The notes: generated by a model from the letters alone, not told the origin. Positions 1 to 10,662 are shown, counted from the stretch's first letter. The stretch: 64,000 nucleotides of DNA from Bacteroidetes bacterium GWF2_38_335 (GCA_001769535.1 MEOH01000022.1:310001-374000), one strand, 5' to 3'. Numbers and translations: made by a program.

Positions 1-3000
1 ACAACCCAACCATTTATTTATACTGTTGTGGATGACTTTGGTTGCTCATACGATACTACAATTATGGTTACTGTTCTTGGAAACGGTGCCGTTGAATGTT
101 GCATCGACCCAGTTGTTAATATTATTACTCCCGCTCAGTCAATCTGCGGTACAATGCTTGACCTTGATGCCGGTGAATTCTATACTGATGGAAATGAAGG
201 TACTTGGACTGCTGTTCCAACTTCTGTCACTTTCTCAGATCCTACTCAGCCATTCACCAGTGTAACTGTTACAACTTTTGAATCTTATACTTTCACCTGG
301 ACTGAGGTAAATAATTCATCAACCGCTTGTACATCAGCAGATAACGTTGTAATCAACTTCCTCGAACAGCCTGAGGCTTTCGCAGGACTTGATACTGCTC
401 TTTGCGGAAATGTTATTATGCTTGATGCTGGTACACTTCCCGGTGGAGTTACCGGAACATGGTCTTCCGTTCCATCACTTCTGCCTTCAGCTTATGCAAA
501 CATTACAAGCCCTGTAACAAGTGTTACTATTCCGGGTTTCTCAGAGGTAATAAACTATGAATTTACCTGGACCGTTGACAATGGTATTTGTGATAATGAT
601 GACGATGTGAAAATCACATTCTATCAAAATCCAACTCCTAATGCAGGTCCCGACGAATCTATATGCGGATCAATCTATGACCTCAACGCAATAGGTGTTG
701 TTGGCGAAGGTTACTGGACTGTTACAACCGGTGCTGGTGTTCCCGTTTATGATGTTATTTTTATTGATCCGGATGATCCAACCAACCCATTCCCCGAAAG
801 GGAACCGGATGCTCAGGCAAATATTGCCCTTATAACCACTTCCAGCGTATTTAATTTTACATGGAATGAAAGCAACGGTATGTGTCTTGGCCAGGATGCT
901 GTTCAGATTACTTTCACTGCTGGCCCATACGCATATGCCGGTAATGACAACTTCATTTGTGGTGACTCACTGCAACTTAACGCTGATATCACCGGTGTTG
1001 AAACACTTAACGGTTACTGGACCTCTGATGATGGCGTTATTTTCTGGGATCATGAAACTTTATCACCCATTGACCCGGCTAACGATAACCAGGCATTTGT
1101 AACCATTCCTCCATCAGAAGATGATCTCTATATTGACGGCGTTGCTGTCCTCGATCTTATCTGGAATATGGACAACGGATCATGTACAAGTTCTGATGTT
1201 GTTACTATGACCTTCTATCAGCAACCCGATGCTTACGCCGGTGTTGATACTTTTGTCTGCGGTCAGACTTTTACCTTTGTTGCTGAACCTTCTGTTGATA
1301 CTTCTGTTGGACAATGGCTTATGATTGATGGCCCTGTTGGAACAACTCCGGTTTATACTTCAACCGTATTCCCGGCAATTCCTACAAGAGACCCACATGC
1401 TACTGTTTTTGTTACCCATTATGGAGATTACCAATTCCAGTGGACTGAATCTAACCCGTCAAGCTCATTGTGTAATACCAACGATGTAATGAATATTACT
1501 TTCGTGCAAATACCACTCGAAATGGATGCCGGAAACGACACCATGTTCTGTCAGACTCCAACCGACCAATATATTGCTCAGCTTAATGCTACCGGAGGTT
1601 TTGGAACAGGAGTTTGGCATAGTACTACATACCTTACTGGTTATAGCTATGTGAACCAAATGTCACCATCCACTCAGGTTACTTCAAACCACCCTGGTAC
1701 TGAAACATTCTGCTGGCGCGAAACCATCGAATCAGGCTTCTCACAACCCTGTATCGTTGAAAAATGTGTTGACATTACCTTTGAACCCACTCCGAATGTT
1801 GCATTGCTGACCGGAGATGACTGGGTGTGCGGTCCTATTTATTGGAATACCATTAATGGTAGCGTGTTTGATGCAGACACCGCTTATTGGTTCGATGCTA
1901 CTCATGCGGGAACTGATTTTCTTAGTACAGACCCCACCAATCCAATCAATGTTCATGATACTGTTAGCGTTAGCATTTATGGCGATCACCAGATTTACCT
2001 CATTGCAGAAAATCACGTGATGATAGGATCATACGATGCAGTTTGTTCTGACACAGCAAATGCTTTAAATATTACATTCTACGAATGGCCCGAACCTTTT
2101 GTAAGACCTACAGATACCGCTTGTGGTAACTGTTATACTCTTGAAGGCCTTCAGTCAATGGATACAACATCTGTTACATGGAGCAGCTTGTCACCATCAG
2201 GTTTGACATTCTCCTCAACCGGAACTATTGTTGGTACAAGTATTCTTGACACCGTTTGTGTTAATATAGTTGATACAACCAGGATTATTAACCTGACAGA
2301 ATACTACCCATATGGCAACAGATGCGGTGTTTCAACATCTATTGCAATCAGGTTTGCCGGAATACCTTACGGACTGTTTGATTTCGATGCTCCTGAATGT
2401 TTCGGAGGTCAGTGGGCCATTTCGGCACGCGCCGACTCTTTGCCAACATATCAGTGGACTTTCGGTGATGCAGGTGAGTTTGAAATAGATTCTGCAATTT
2501 TCAATACTGCCGGTGGCGAATATATGGATACTGTCAGTTGGGTTGATGGCGATACCATGCACGTGGTTGACCTGATGGTAACCAGTTCTTATGGATGTAA
2601 TTCATCAATCTACCGTGATACCCTTAACGAACCACCAATTAACTACGCAATTACCACTCTTGAAGATGCAACCTGCGGCGATAATAATGGTTGGGTTGTA
2701 ATCCAGGGTGCCGGTGGTTTGGCTCCGCTTACACACCATGATGTAACATGGACTGATACTCTTGGAGATGTGATACCTTACGAAGATTCAATCCGTGTAG
2801 AGAATCTGCCTGAAGGAACCTACTGGGTGCAAATTGAGGATATATACAATTGTAAGATTCTCGACACCATCAACATTCTTAACCTTGGGTTGATTGATGC
2901 AATAATCGATACAACACAGTTTACCCTTATCGATGGCGAACATCACGGTATTGTTGGTGACCCATCTGTAAACATCAACCTTATAAGTTTAACCGAAGAT

Positions 3001-3480
3001 GCCCGTTTTTACAGGTGGTATATTTACGACGAAAACGACAGTCTTGTTGCCGGTCCGCTTACAGGTCAGATTACTAGCTTCGAATTCCTTGCCGATGGCG
3101 ATTATGTAATCCGCCTCGCAGTCGAAAGCCGCGAAGGTTGTGTTGATGAAATTGATTATATGTACATCAAAATTCTTGGTGAATCAGTTCTCGAAGTACC
3201 CAACGTATTCACACCTAACGGTGATGGTGTAAATGATATCTTCCATGTTCATGCCAAGGCACTCAAATCATTCGATGGATTGATTGTTAACCGCTGGGGC
3301 AAAACATTGTATGAATGGAATGATTGGAATTCACCTAATTCCGGATGGGACGGTAAGATTAATGGCGGTAGCCAGCTTGCTTCTCCGGGTGTTTACTTCT
3401 ACGTGATCAAAGCTGTTGGTATTGATAACAACAAACCATACGAAATTAAAGGTGCATTCCACCTGATCCGTGAAAAATAG
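1..3480 (+). CDS. Giant secreted repeat protein, gliding-motility-type C-terminus (5' partial)
   Basis: The frame is open from base 1, so the N-terminus and any signal peptide lie outside the window; 1159 residues are visible. The protein consists of about eight consecutive modules of 85-100 residues. Each begins with an AGxDxxxCG-like motif (Cys codons near 145, 405, 663, 957, 1258, 1546, 1828 and 2121) and contains GxW and TFxW-type strands, which suggests Ig/PKD-like beta-sandwiches. A more divergent segment follows. The last ~95 residues (from about base 3190) contain VPNVFTPNGDGVND, NRWGK and a GVYFY strand, the hallmarks of the gliding-motility-associated C-terminal domain (CHU_C type) used as a type IX secretion signal. 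Family knowledge implies an exported, surface-attached or adhesive protein. The ligand is unknown. Confidence 0.88.
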   Translation, partial: TTQPFIYTVVDDFGCSYDTTIMVTVLGNGAVECCIDPVVNIITPAQSICGTMLDLDAGEFYTDGNEGTWTAVPTSVTFSDPTQPFTSVTVTTFESYTFTWTEVNNSSTACTSADNVVINFLEQPEAFAGLDTALCGNVIMLDAGTLPGGVTGTWSSVPSLLPSAYANITSPVTSVTIPGFSEVINYEFTWTVDNGICDNDDDVKITFYQNPTPNAGPDESICGSIYDLNAIGVVGEGYWTVTTGAGVPVYDVIFIDPDDPTNPFPEREPDAQANIALITTSSVFNFTWNESNGMCLGQDAVQITFTAGPYAYAGNDNFICGDSLQLNADITGVETLNGYWTSDDGVIFWDHETLSPIDPANDNQAFVTIPPSEDDLYIDGVAVLDLIWNMDNGSCTSSDVVTMTFYQQPDAYAGVDTFVCGQTFTFVAEPSVDTSVGQWLMIDGPVGTTPVYTSTVFPAIPTRDPHATVFVTHYGDYQFQWTESNPSSSLCNTNDVMNITFVQIPLEMDAGNDTMFCQTPTDQYIAQLNATGGFGTGVWHSTTYLTGYSYVNQMSPSTQVTSNHPGTETFCWRETIESGFSQPCIVEKCVDITFEPTPNVALLTGDDWVCGPIYWNTINGSVFDADTAYWFDATHAGTDFLSTDPTNPINVHDTVSVSIYGDHQIYLIAENHVMIGSYDAVCSDTANALNITFYEWPEPFVRPTDTACGNCYTLEGLQSMDTTSVTWSSLSPSGLTFSSTGTIVGTSILDTVCVNIVDTTRIINLTEYYPYGNRCGVSTSIAIRFAGIPYGLFDFDAPECFGGQWAISARADSLPTYQWTFGDAGEFEIDSAIFNTAGGEYMDTVSWVDGDTMHVVDLMVTSSYGCNSSIYRDTLNEPPINYAITTLEDATCGDNNGWVVIQGAGGLAPLTHHDVTWTDTLGDVIPYEDSIRVENLPEGTYWVQIEDIYNCKILDTINILNLGLIDAIIDTTQFTLIDGEHHGIVGDPSVNINLISLTEDARFYRWYIYDENDSLVAGPLTGQITSFEFLADGDYVIRLAVESREGCVDEIDYMYIKILGESVLEVPNVFTPNGDGVNDIFHVHAKALKSFDGLIVNRWGKTLYEWNDWNSPNSGWDGKINGGSQLASPGVYFYVIKAVGIDNNKPYEIKGAFHLIREK

Positions 3481-3503
3481 TACACGCAATATTATATATA
3501 TAG

Positions 3504-3530
3504 AAAAGGCTGCCTCGTGCAGCCTTTTTT
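3504..3530 (+). terminator. Rho-independent terminator of the giant secreted protein gene
   Basis: A 10-bp perfect stem (AAAAGGCTGC / GCAGCCTTTT) with a 5-base loop is followed by a T run, 24 bases after the stop codon. Confidence 0.9.
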
Positions 3531-3583
3531 ATTACTACGCAGCGATAATCCCAGGGAATTGTCCTGCCATCATTTGAGTTTAA

Positions 3584-3637
3584 GGTCTGAAAGACCGATT
3601 TGTAATACCACAGGGTGAAACACAGTGCAACCCTGTG
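3584..3637. repeat. Degenerate solitary copy of the ~50-bp palindromic repeat
   Basis: A small palindrome (GGTCTGAAAGACC) is followed after ~13 bases by CACAGGGTG...CAACCCTGTG. The order and spacing match the units of the tandem array at 53141-53365 (GCCCTGAAAGGGC then ACAGGGTGCAACCCTGT), so this is probably a decayed single member of the same family. Confidence 0.6.
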
Positions 3638-3778
3638 AATAAATTAAAATGACTATCAGGATACATTAATAATAAGACCGTCATCGCTAGACCTAAAATT
3701 TTATTTAAAAATTCACAAAACAGGATGATATAATGCTGTAATAAAAAGCTCATTAGAAGTATTCCAGCCCAGTTTTAG

Positions 3779-3937
3779 CCGTCATTGCGAAGAGCTTGAC
3801 CGAGTTAATGGATTGTAAAAGTGGCCAATGCGATGAAGCAATCTGCCAATTATATTCATAGGATCAATAAGCAGATTGCTTCATCGCATCGACTTTTTTA
3901 TAATCCATAAAATCTGTTTAGCTCTTCGCAATGACGG
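3779..3937. repeat. 160-bp hairpin element (REP/MITE-like)
   Basis: The outer 18-base arms (CCGTCATTGCGAAGAGCT at 3779-3796; complement at 3920-3937) are perfect inverted repeats. A second perfect 19-base pair lies inside (3828-3846 and 3871-3889, containing GATGAAGCAATCTGC). The sequence between outer and inner arms is also partly complementary, so the whole element can fold into one long hairpin. It contains no gene. It lies between the convergent ends of the secreted-protein and EF-G-like genes and resembles intergenic palindromic repeats with a GTCATTGCGA...GAAGCAATCT core seen in several phyla. Confidence 0.75.
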
Positions 3938-4133
3938 TCAATTATTTGTTTTTAGTGCTATTTATGAGAAATCACAAATTGTAAAAAAAAAATATAAATA
4001 ACAAAGAAGAAATTATTCATCTTTCCCGATAGTCATATAAAATAATAAAGATTGGGGCGCTTTGACGAAGTCAGGTCAGTAAAAAACTTCCGCAATTAAA
4101 ACTGTACAAATTCTTATTTTTTTAATTTAAGCA

Positions 4134-4160
4134 TAAAAAAATCCCGGTGTTACCCGGGAT
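4134..4160 (-). terminator. Terminator of the EF-G-like gene
   Basis: A 7-bp stem (ATCCCGG / CCGGGAT) with a 6-base loop is followed, on the minus strand, by a run of seven T residues, 11 bases beyond the stop codon. Confidence 0.85.
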
Positions 4161-4170
4161 CAAATATGAA

Positions 4171-6327
4171 TTACTCATCTTTTTGTTCTGCTTCGTATTC
4201 TTTAAGCAGTTTGTCCTGAATGTCTGGCGGAACCTGCGCGTATTCAGCAAATTTCATTGTGTACATTGCGCGGCCACCGGAAATAGAACTTAAAGAAGTG
4301 GAGTATTTGTTCATTTCAGCAAGGGGTATCTTGGCGGAAATTTTTTCAAATCCGCTTTCACTGCTCATACCCTGAACAATGGCTCTTCTTCCCTGCAAAT
4401 CACTCATCACATCACCCATTCTGTCACCAGGAACAAAAACTTCAACGTCGTATACAGGCTCCATGATTTTTGGACCTGCAGCTTTAAATGCCTGACTGAA
4501 AGCATTTCTTCCGGCAAGACGGAAAGAAATTTCGTTTGAATCAACAGGGTGCATTTTGCCATCATATACATATACCTTAATATCGCGGGCATAGGATCCG
4601 GTAAGTGGACCTTCTTCCATTTTTTCATTGATACCTTTTAAAATAGCTGGCATGAAACGGGCATCAATTGAACCTCCAACGATACAGTTGTAATACATAA
4701 GTTTACCACCCCATGGCATATTAAGTTCTTCCCTGTCTCGGATGGAAATTTTTAATTCCTTACCCTGAATTTTAAACATGTTTGGCTCAGGAGCTCCTTC
4801 AATATACGGTTCAATAATCATGTGAACTTCACCAAACTGACCGGCACCTCCCGATTGTTTTTTATGCCTGTAGTCGGCTTGCGCAACTTTTGTAATGGTT
4901 TCCCTGTAAGGAATCTTTGGTGCGTAAAACTCAGTAGGAATTTTATAAATGTTATCAAAATGCCATTTTAGAATGTTGAGATGGTATTCTCCTTGACCGT
5001 AAACAAGAATTTGTTTCAGTTCTTTTGAATACTCATAAGTAATTGTAGGATCTTCCTTGCTCATTCTTACAAGTGATTCTCCCAGTTTCTCATCATCACT
5101 TTCACTTAGCGGCCTTATTGCAGTGCGAAATTTGGGTTCCGGATATGCAATAGGGGCAAATGTCATGGATGCGTTGTTAACAGTAAGGGTGTTGTTTGTT
5201 TTTGTGTTTTTCAGTTTTACTGTGGCACCAATATCACCGGCACAAAGTTTGGCAACTTTGACGCGGTTTTTTCCTGCACATACATAAAGCTGTGAAAGAC
5301 GTTCTTTGGAACCGGTGTTCTGGTTTACAAGGTCAATGCTTTCATTTAACTCACCCGACATAACCTTGAAGTAGTTAATCTCGCCAACATGTTCTTCTAT
5401 GGAAGATTTAAAAACAAAAATCACAGCAGGGCCTGAAGATTTACATTCAACAGCTACTTCGTCGGTATTAAGCGGTGCAGGCATTTCGTCTGGTGATGGC
5501 ATAGTGTCAGCAATAAACTCCATTAAACGGTCAACACCAATATCTTTTTTTGCAGATATACAGAAAACAGGAGCAATCCCATTGCTGATAAGTCCCGCTT
5601 TAATACCCCTCTGCATTTCCTCAGGAGTTAGGGTGTCTTTTTCAAAGAAAATTTCCATAAGACTTTCATCGCCTTCAGCCGCTTTCTCAATGAGTTCACC
5701 ATGAATGGCAGCTGCTTTATCTTTTTCTGATTCAGGTATATCAAGGATTTCAGCTTTTCCTCCGCCAGCAGGATATTTATACATTTTCATGCTGACAACA
5801 TCAATGATTGAATTGAAGGAACTTCCGGTTTCAACAGGGTATTGAGCAACAATAACTTTGCTCCCAAGTCTTTCTTTCAAATGCTCAACAGTTTTTTCCC
5901 AGTTGGCATTTTCATGATCAAGAAAGTTTACCACAAGCATGAATGGAAAATTGTTGTTGTTTGCATGCCTGTTCTGAATTTCAGTACCAACTTCAACACC
6001 GTTTTGAGCATTGATCACCATCACACCACAATCAGATGGACGCATCGACATAATTGGGCCTCCGCAAAAATCATCAGCACCGGGGTTGTCAATGAAATTA
6101 ATTTTTTTATTCTTATACTCTGAATATAAAACAGTTGAAAAAACAGAAATTTCATTTTCGTGTTCAATCTTGTTAAAATCAGATACAGTGTTGTGACTAT
6201 CAGTGTCTCCTCTTCTGTCAATTACACCACCTTTAAATAACATGGCTTCCGCCAGCGTGGTCTTTCCCGACCTTGAGTTACCTAAGAGGGCAATGTTTTT
6301 AATTTCATTGGTTTGATATACTTTCAT
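4171..6327 (-). CDS. Elongation factor G-like protein (EF-G2 type, degenerate GTPase)
   Basis: This 718-residue protein has the full EF-G domain order (G, II, III, IV, V): an LRDREEL/GGxAGQFG-like domain IV start and a C-terminal domain V with GDRMGDVMSDLQGRR. The nucleotide-binding motifs differ from true EF-G. The P-loop is GNSRSGKTT (16-24) instead of AHIDAGKTT. Switch I has HENEISV instead of RGITI. Switch II is DNPGADD (80-86), so the catalytic His position is Ala84. The NKxD motif is NFLD (134-137). Known family background: Bacteroides encodes an EF-G paralogue reported to translocate without GTP hydrolysis, and this gene fits that group. It is divergent from the str operon, which encodes the canonical EF-G, and ends at its own terminator. 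Translocase role is inferred. Confidence 0.85.
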   Translation of the reverse strand: MKVYQTNEIKNIALLGNSRSGKTTLAEAMLFKGGVIDRRGDTDSHNTVSDFNKIEHENEISVFSTVLYSEYKNKKINFIDNPGADDFCGGPIMSMRPSDCGVMVINAQNGVEVGTEIQNRHANNNNFPFMLVVNFLDHENANWEKTVEHLKERLGSKVIVAQYPVETGSSFNSIIDVVSMKMYKYPAGGGKAEILDIPESEKDKAAAIHGELIEKAAEGDESLMEIFFEKDTLTPEEMQRGIKAGLISNGIAPVFCISAKKDIGVDRLMEFIADTMPSPDEMPAPLNTDEVAVECKSSGPAVIFVFKSSIEEHVGEINYFKVMSGELNESIDLVNQNTGSKERLSQLYVCAGKNRVKVAKLCAGDIGATVKLKNTKTNNTLTVNNASMTFAPIAYPEPKFRTAIRPLSESDDEKLGESLVRMSKEDPTITYEYSKELKQILVYGQGEYHLNILKWHFDNIYKIPTEFYAPKIPYRETITKVAQADYRHKKQSGGAGQFGEVHMIIEPYIEGAPEPNMFKIQGKELKISIRDREELNMPWGGKLMYYNCIVGGSIDARFMPAILKGINEKMEEGPLTGSYARDIKVYVYDGKMHPVDSNEISFRLAGRNAFSQAFKAAGPKIMEPVYDVEVFVPGDRMGDVMSDLQGRRAIVQGMSSESGFEKISAKIPLAEMNKYSTSLSSISGGRAMYTMKFAEYAQVPPDIQDKLLKEYEAEQKDE

Positions 6328-6709
6328 TGGTATTAATTATTAAATTATTTACTTTTTTAACCCGTTAATTTTCAAATTGGGGTTCAAAAATAGTAAAAAT
6401 TTACTAACTGTCAAGAGGTTTGCGTATTTTACACAAAGAAAATCGTTAAGGATTGGAACATTTTTTAATGCCGTTAATGATGAGGTTTGAAGAAAATAAT
6501 GCAGGAACCCCTGCAAACTAAAGAAAAGCACAAGGAAACCATCTTTTTTTTGAACGAAAAAAACCCTGTTAACGCATATTATATAATCAGCAAAATTTAT
6601 TTTTGACAAAAAAAACAAGTTACTAAGAAAAAAAAGTTGATAAGTTCTTGTTTTGTAAAAAAAAACCATATCTTTGCAGCCCAATTTTATAAATAATTAA
6701 GGATTCTAT
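6328..6709 (+). promoter_or_regulatory. Divergent AT-rich promoter region of the str operon
   Basis: This 382-base interval between the EF-G-like gene and rpsL is very A/T-rich and holds no convincing gene. A Bacteroidetes -7 box TATCTTTG lies at 6669-6676. A CTTG at 6647-6650 gives an 18-base spacer for a -33 element, and an alternative TTTTG lies at 6651-6655. Transcription would begin near 6682, giving a leader of about 28 bases before rpsL. The minus-strand promoter for the EF-G-like gene should also lie here, but I cannot place it. Confidence 0.65.
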
Positions 6710-7090
6710 ATGCCTACAATACAACAGTTAGTAAGAAAAGGCCGGACCAAAATTGAAGAAAAGAGCAAGTCCAGAGCATTGGATGCTTGCCCTCAAAGAA
6801 GAGGTGTTTGTGTGCGTGTATACACCACCACACCTAAGAAACCAAACTCGGCTATGAGAAAAGTTGCCAGGGTGAGATTAACCAATACAAAAGAGGTTAA
6901 TGCCTATATTCCTGGTGAAGGACACAATTTACAGGAACACTCAATAGTTCTGATTCGCGGTGGCAGGGTTAAAGATTTGCCAGGTGTGCGTTATCACATT
7001 GTTCGTGGTGCTCTTGATACATCTGGTGTTGAAGGCAGATCACAGAGACGTTCAAAATATGGTGCAAAAAGGCCTAAAAAGAAAAAATAA
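6710..7090 (+). CDS. rpsL: 30S ribosomal protein S12
   Basis: S12 (126 residues) sits at the decoding centre and is the first gene of the str operon. The conserved PKKPNSA loop is intact, with Lys at the positions (43/44) where substitutions give streptomycin resistance, so a sensitive-type S12 is predicted. The C-terminus is the usual basic KRPKKKK tail. The start is the ATG following TATCTTTG promoter and an AT-rich leader without an SD sequence. rpsG starts 3 bases after the stop. Confidence 0.98.
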   Translation: MPTIQQLVRKGRTKIEEKSKSRALDACPQRRGVCVRVYTTTPKKPNSAMRKVARVRLTNTKEVNAYIPGEGHNLQEHSIVLIRGGRVKDLPGVRYHIVRGALDTSGVEGRSQRRSKYGAKRPKKKK

Positions 7091-7093
7091 GAT

Positions 7094-7570
7094 ATGAGGA
7101 AATCAAAACCAAAAAAACGGATTTTATTGCCTGATCCAAAATTTAATGATGTTTTGGTAACCAGGTTTGTTAACGATCTGATGGAAAGCGGAAAGAAAAG
7201 TGTTTCCTATAATATATTTTACGAAGCTTTATCAATTGTAGAAAAGAAAACTAAAGAAGCTGGCGTGCCTGCACTTGATGTTTGGAAAAAAGCAATTGAT
7301 AATATTACTCCAGCTGTTGAGGTAAAAAGTAGAAGAATTGGTGGAGCTACTTTTCAGGTTCCAATGGAAATCAGAGCAGATAGAAAAATTTCTATCGGCA
7401 ACAAAAACCTGATACTTTTCGCAAGAAAAAGAACAGGCAGATCTATGAGCGATAAACTCGCCGCAGAAATTCTTGCTGCATTCAACGAAGAAGGCGGCGC
7501 TTTTAAGAAGAAGGAAGATACACACAGAATGGCAGAAGCTAACAAGGCATTCTCTCATTTCAGGTTCTAA
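7094..7570 (+). CDS. rpsG: 30S ribosomal protein S7
   Basis: S7 (158 residues) binds the 3' major domain of 16S rRNA and contacts the E-site tRNA. The N-terminal MRKSKPKKR segment, the [11 protein letters not shown] strand and the [15 protein letters not shown] end are typical of bacterial S7. It is the second gene of the str operon, between rpsL and fusA, with very short spacers. Confidence 0.98.
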   Translation: MRKSKPKKRILLPDPKFNDVLVTRFVNDLMESGKKSVSYNIFYEALSIVEKKTKEAGVPALDVWKKAIDNITPAVEVKSRRIGGATFQVPMEIRADRKISIGNKNLILFARKRTGRSMSDKLAAEILAAFNEEGGAFKKKEDTHRMAEANKAFSHFRF

Positions 7571-7602
7571 TATATGTTGATTTATTGTCAGCGGGGCAGC
7601 AG

Positions 7603-9705
7603 ATGATTGATGATCTGAATTATACCAGGAATATTGGGATTATGGCGCATATTGACGCCGGGAAAACAACTACAACCGAAAGAATCCTTTTTTACACCGG
7701 TATTAATTATAAGATGGGTGAGGTTCACGACGGCGCAGCTACCATGGATTGGATGATCCAGGAACAGGAGCGCGGAATCACAATCACTTCTGCAGCAACA
7801 ACGACCTTTTGGGACTTTAACAACAAAAAGTATAAAGTCAACATTATTGACACTCCAGGTCATGTTGATTTTACAGTTGAAGTTGAAAGATCTCTTAGGG
7901 TACTTGACGGTGCAATTGCCATTTTCTGCGGAGTGGGAGGGGTCGAACCCCAATCCGAAACCGTATGGAGACAGGCAAACAAATACAACGTCCCCCGCTT
8001 GGCTTACGTGAATAAAATGGATCGCTCAGGGGCCGACTTCTTTAACGTGGTCAGCCAGATCCAGGACAAACTCGGGGCAAAACCTCTTCCGGTTCAAATT
8101 CCTATCGGAGCCGAAGAACAGTTTGCCGGAGTGATTGATCTGATTAGATTTAAAGCAGTGGTTTGGGATGAAGAATCACTGGGAGTGAAATTCGAACTGA
8201 AAGACATTCCCGATGACCTTCTGGAACAGGCAACAGAATATCGAGACCTGCTCTTCGAAACCATCGCTGAATTTGATGATAATATTTTAGAAAAGTTCTT
8301 TGAAGATAAGGAGTCAATTACAGTTGACGAGATTAATGGAGCAATTAGAAAAGGTGTTTTATCCAGGACTATTGTTCCGGTTTTATGCGGATCTTCCTTT
8401 AAAAATAAAGGAGTACAACCATTGCTTGATGCAGTGGCAGCATTTTTGCCAAGCCCTCTCGATATCGATGCTGTTAAAGGTGTTGACCCTAAACTTGATG
8501 AAGTGATTTATAGAAAAGCCGACCCGGCAGAACCATTTGCTGCTCTGGCTTTCAAAATAACCACCGACTCTTTTGTGGGAAAACTGGCGTTCCTCAGAGT
8601 TTATTCTGGAACACTAACAACCGGACAGCAACTTTTAAATCTGAGAACAGATAAAAAAGAAAGAATATCCAGGATTTATCAGATGCACGCTAACAAACAA
8701 AAACCAATCGAAACAGTTTATGCAGGCGATATTATCGCCGTGGTTGGTTTTAGAGAAATAAAAACCGGAGATTCACTTTGTGATAGCAATAAACCAATCC
8801 TCCTGGAATCAATTGTGTTTCCCGAACCGGTTATCAGGGCAGCAGTTGAACCAAAAACACAACAAGATGTGGACAAACTTTCCGACGCGTTACGAAAAAT
8901 AACCGAAGAAGATCCCACATTCGATGTGAGAATTGATGAAGACTCAGGTCAAACCATCATTAGCGGAATGGGCGAATTGCACCTCGAAATAATCACCGAC
9001 AGGCTTAAAAGGGAATATAATCTTGAAATTAGTCAGGGAAAACCCCAGGTAGCATATAAAGAGCGGATCATGTCAACTGTTAAACACCGTGAAGTGTTTA
9101 AAAAACAATCAGGAGGAAAAGGAAAATTTGCAGACATCGAAATCATCCTTGAAAAAGCAGATGATAATTTCAGAGGACTGCAATTTGAAAACAAAATCGT
9201 TGGAGGGGCTATCCCAAAAGAATATATCTCTTCAATTGAAAAAGGCCTGAAATCCTCAATGCACAATGGAGTGCTGGCAAGTTGCCCTATTTTTAGTGCA
9301 AAAGTTACACTCACCGGCGGGTCTTATCACCCGGTTGACTCCGACAGTTTGGCATTTGAAATAGCAGCAAAATTAGCATTTAGGGAAGCTTGTAGAAAAG
9401 CACAAATTATTTTGTTGGAGCCAATTATGTCAGCAGAAGTTGTTACACCCGAAGAATATATGGGTGACGTAATTGCTGACTTTAACAGAAGAAGAGGTCA
9501 TATTGATCTCATGGACTCCAGAGGAGGCGCAAGAATTATACGCGCAAAAGTTCCCCTAGCAGAAAATTTTGGTTATGTAACAGCTCTTAGAACAATTACA
9601 TCAGGAAGAGCTACTTCATCTATGGAATTCTCTCATTACGACGAGGTTCCTCCAAACATCGCAAAAGATATTATTGAACGTTCAAAAGGAATATTTATAT
9701 TTTAA
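7603..9705 (+). CDS. fusA: Elongation factor G
   Basis: Canonical translocase of 700 residues when started at ATG 7603 ([20 protein letters not shown]). An in-frame TTG at 7585 would add six residues; I prefer the ATG because family members begin just before the DLxxTRNIGI motif. All GTPase motifs are intact: [22 protein letters not shown] with the catalytic His, and NKMD. Domains II-V follow in the usual order. It is the third gene of the str operon. The usual next gene, tuf, is absent and rpsJ follows after 16 bases. This intact copy contrasts with the degenerate paralogue at 4171-6327. Confidence 0.97.
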   Translation: MIDDLNYTRNIGIMAHIDAGKTTTTERILFYTGINYKMGEVHDGAATMDWMIQEQERGITITSAATTTFWDFNNKKYKVNIIDTPGHVDFTVEVERSLRVLDGAIAIFCGVGGVEPQSETVWRQANKYNVPRLAYVNKMDRSGADFFNVVSQIQDKLGAKPLPVQIPIGAEEQFAGVIDLIRFKAVVWDEESLGVKFELKDIPDDLLEQATEYRDLLFETIAEFDDNILEKFFEDKESITVDEINGAIRKGVLSRTIVPVLCGSSFKNKGVQPLLDAVAAFLPSPLDIDAVKGVDPKLDEVIYRKADPAEPFAALAFKITTDSFVGKLAFLRVYSGTLTTGQQLLNLRTDKKERISRIYQMHANKQKPIETVYAGDIIAVVGFREIKTGDSLCDSNKPILLESIVFPEPVIRAAVEPKTQQDVDKLSDALRKITEEDPTFDVRIDEDSGQTIISGMGELHLEIITDRLKREYNLEISQGKPQVAYKERIMSTVKHREVFKKQSGGKGKFADIEIILEKADDNFRGLQFENKIVGGAIPKEYISSIEKGLKSSMHNGVLASCPIFSAKVTLTGGSYHPVDSDSLAFEIAAKLAFREACRKAQIILLEPIMSAEVVTPEEYMGDVIADFNRRRGHIDLMDSRGGARIIRAKVPLAENFGYVTALRTITSGRATSSMEFSHYDEVPPNIAKDIIERSKGIFIF

Positions 9706-9721
9706 TTATTTATAATTAAGT

Positions 9722-10027
9722 ATGGCACAAAAAATTAGAATAAAATTAAAGTCGTACGATCACAACCTGGTAGACAAGTCTGCAGAAAAGATTGTGAAGA
9801 CAGTAAAAACCACCGGCGCAGTTGTCAGCGGACCAATTCCCCTGCCAACCCACAAAAGGATTTTTACTGTTAACAGATCTACTTTTGTTAACAAGAAATC
9901 AAGGGAACAGTTCGAATTGAGCTCTTATAAGAGATTACTCGATATCTACAGCTCAACCGCAAAAACCATTGATGCATTAATGAAACTTGAATTACCAAGT
10001 GGTGTGGAAGTAGAAATAAAAGTCTGA
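9722..10027 (+). CDS. rpsJ: 30S ribosomal protein S10
   Basis: S10 (101 residues) is a 30S head protein that also acts as the NusE subunit of antitermination complexes. The family motif [10 protein letters not shown] is present. It opens the S10 operon part of the cluster, only 16 bases after fusA, so str and S10 genes are probably co-transcribed. Confidence 0.98.
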   Translation: MAQKIRIKLKSYDHNLVDKSAEKIVKTVKTTGAVVSGPIPLPTHKRIFTVNRSTFVNKKSREQFELSSYKRLLDIYSSTAKTIDALMKLELPSGVEVEIKV

Positions 10028-10044
10028 TAATAAGGAATAAAATT

Positions 10045-10662
10045 ATGCCTGGATTAATTGGAAAAAAAATCGGAATGACATCCGTTTTCAGTGCCGAGGG
10101 TAAAAATATACCATGCACTGTTATCGAAGTAACACCCAATGTGGTGACCCAGATCAAAACTGTTGAAAATGACGGCTATAACGCTGTGCAGTTAGCTTTT
10201 GACGAAATGAAAGAAAAACATTGTAATAAAGCAATGATTGGACATTTTAAAAAGGCTAATACAACACCTAAAAGAAAACTTATCGAACTGAAAGGTTTTG
10301 TAAAAGACTGGAAAGTTGGAGATCAAATCGGAGTTGATTATTTCGGCGACGATACTTGGCTCGATATTTCTGGAGTTTCTAAAGGTAAAGGTTTTCAGGG
10401 TGTTATCAAACGCCATGGTTTTAGCGGTGTTGGTGGCGCTACACACGGTCAGCACAACAGACTCAGAGCTCCGGGTTCATTAGGTGCCTCTTCTCATCCT
10501 TCAAGAGTTTTTAAAGGTATGAGAATGGCTGGAAGAACAGGTGGAGATAATGTTAAGATGCTTAACATCAGAGTTGTAAAATTATTGCCCGAGAAAAATT
10601 TATTGATAGTAAAGGGTTCTGTTCCCGGAGCTAAAGGTTCATATTTAATTATTGAGAAGTAA
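10045..10662 (+). CDS. rplC: 50S ribosomal protein L3
   Basis: L3 (205 residues) is an early 50S assembly protein reaching the peptidyl-transferase region. It has the N-terminal [13 protein letters not shown], the extended [15 protein letters not shown] loop and [20 protein letters not shown]. Its stop codon shares one base with the rplD start, suggesting translational coupling. Confidence 0.98.
   Translation: MPGLIGKKIGMTSVFSAEGKNIPCTVIEVTPNVVTQIKTVENDGYNAVQLAFDEMKEKHCNKAMIGHFKKANTTPKRKLIELKGFVKDWKVGDQIGVDYFGDDTWLDISGVSKGKGFQGVIKRHGFSGVGGATHGQHNRLRAPGSLGASSHPSRVFKGMRMAGRTGGDNVKMLNIRVVKLLPEKNLLIVKGSVPGAKGSYLIIEK

Noticed and set aside
6349-6684. A 111-codon minus-strand frame between the EF-G-like gene and rpsL
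   Set aside because: The translation is Phe/Leu/Lys-rich low complexity from an A/T-rich promoter region and it covers the rpsL promoter.
9706-9721. tuf gene between fusA and rpsJ
   Set aside because: Only 16 bases separate the two genes; tuf must lie elsewhere in the genome.
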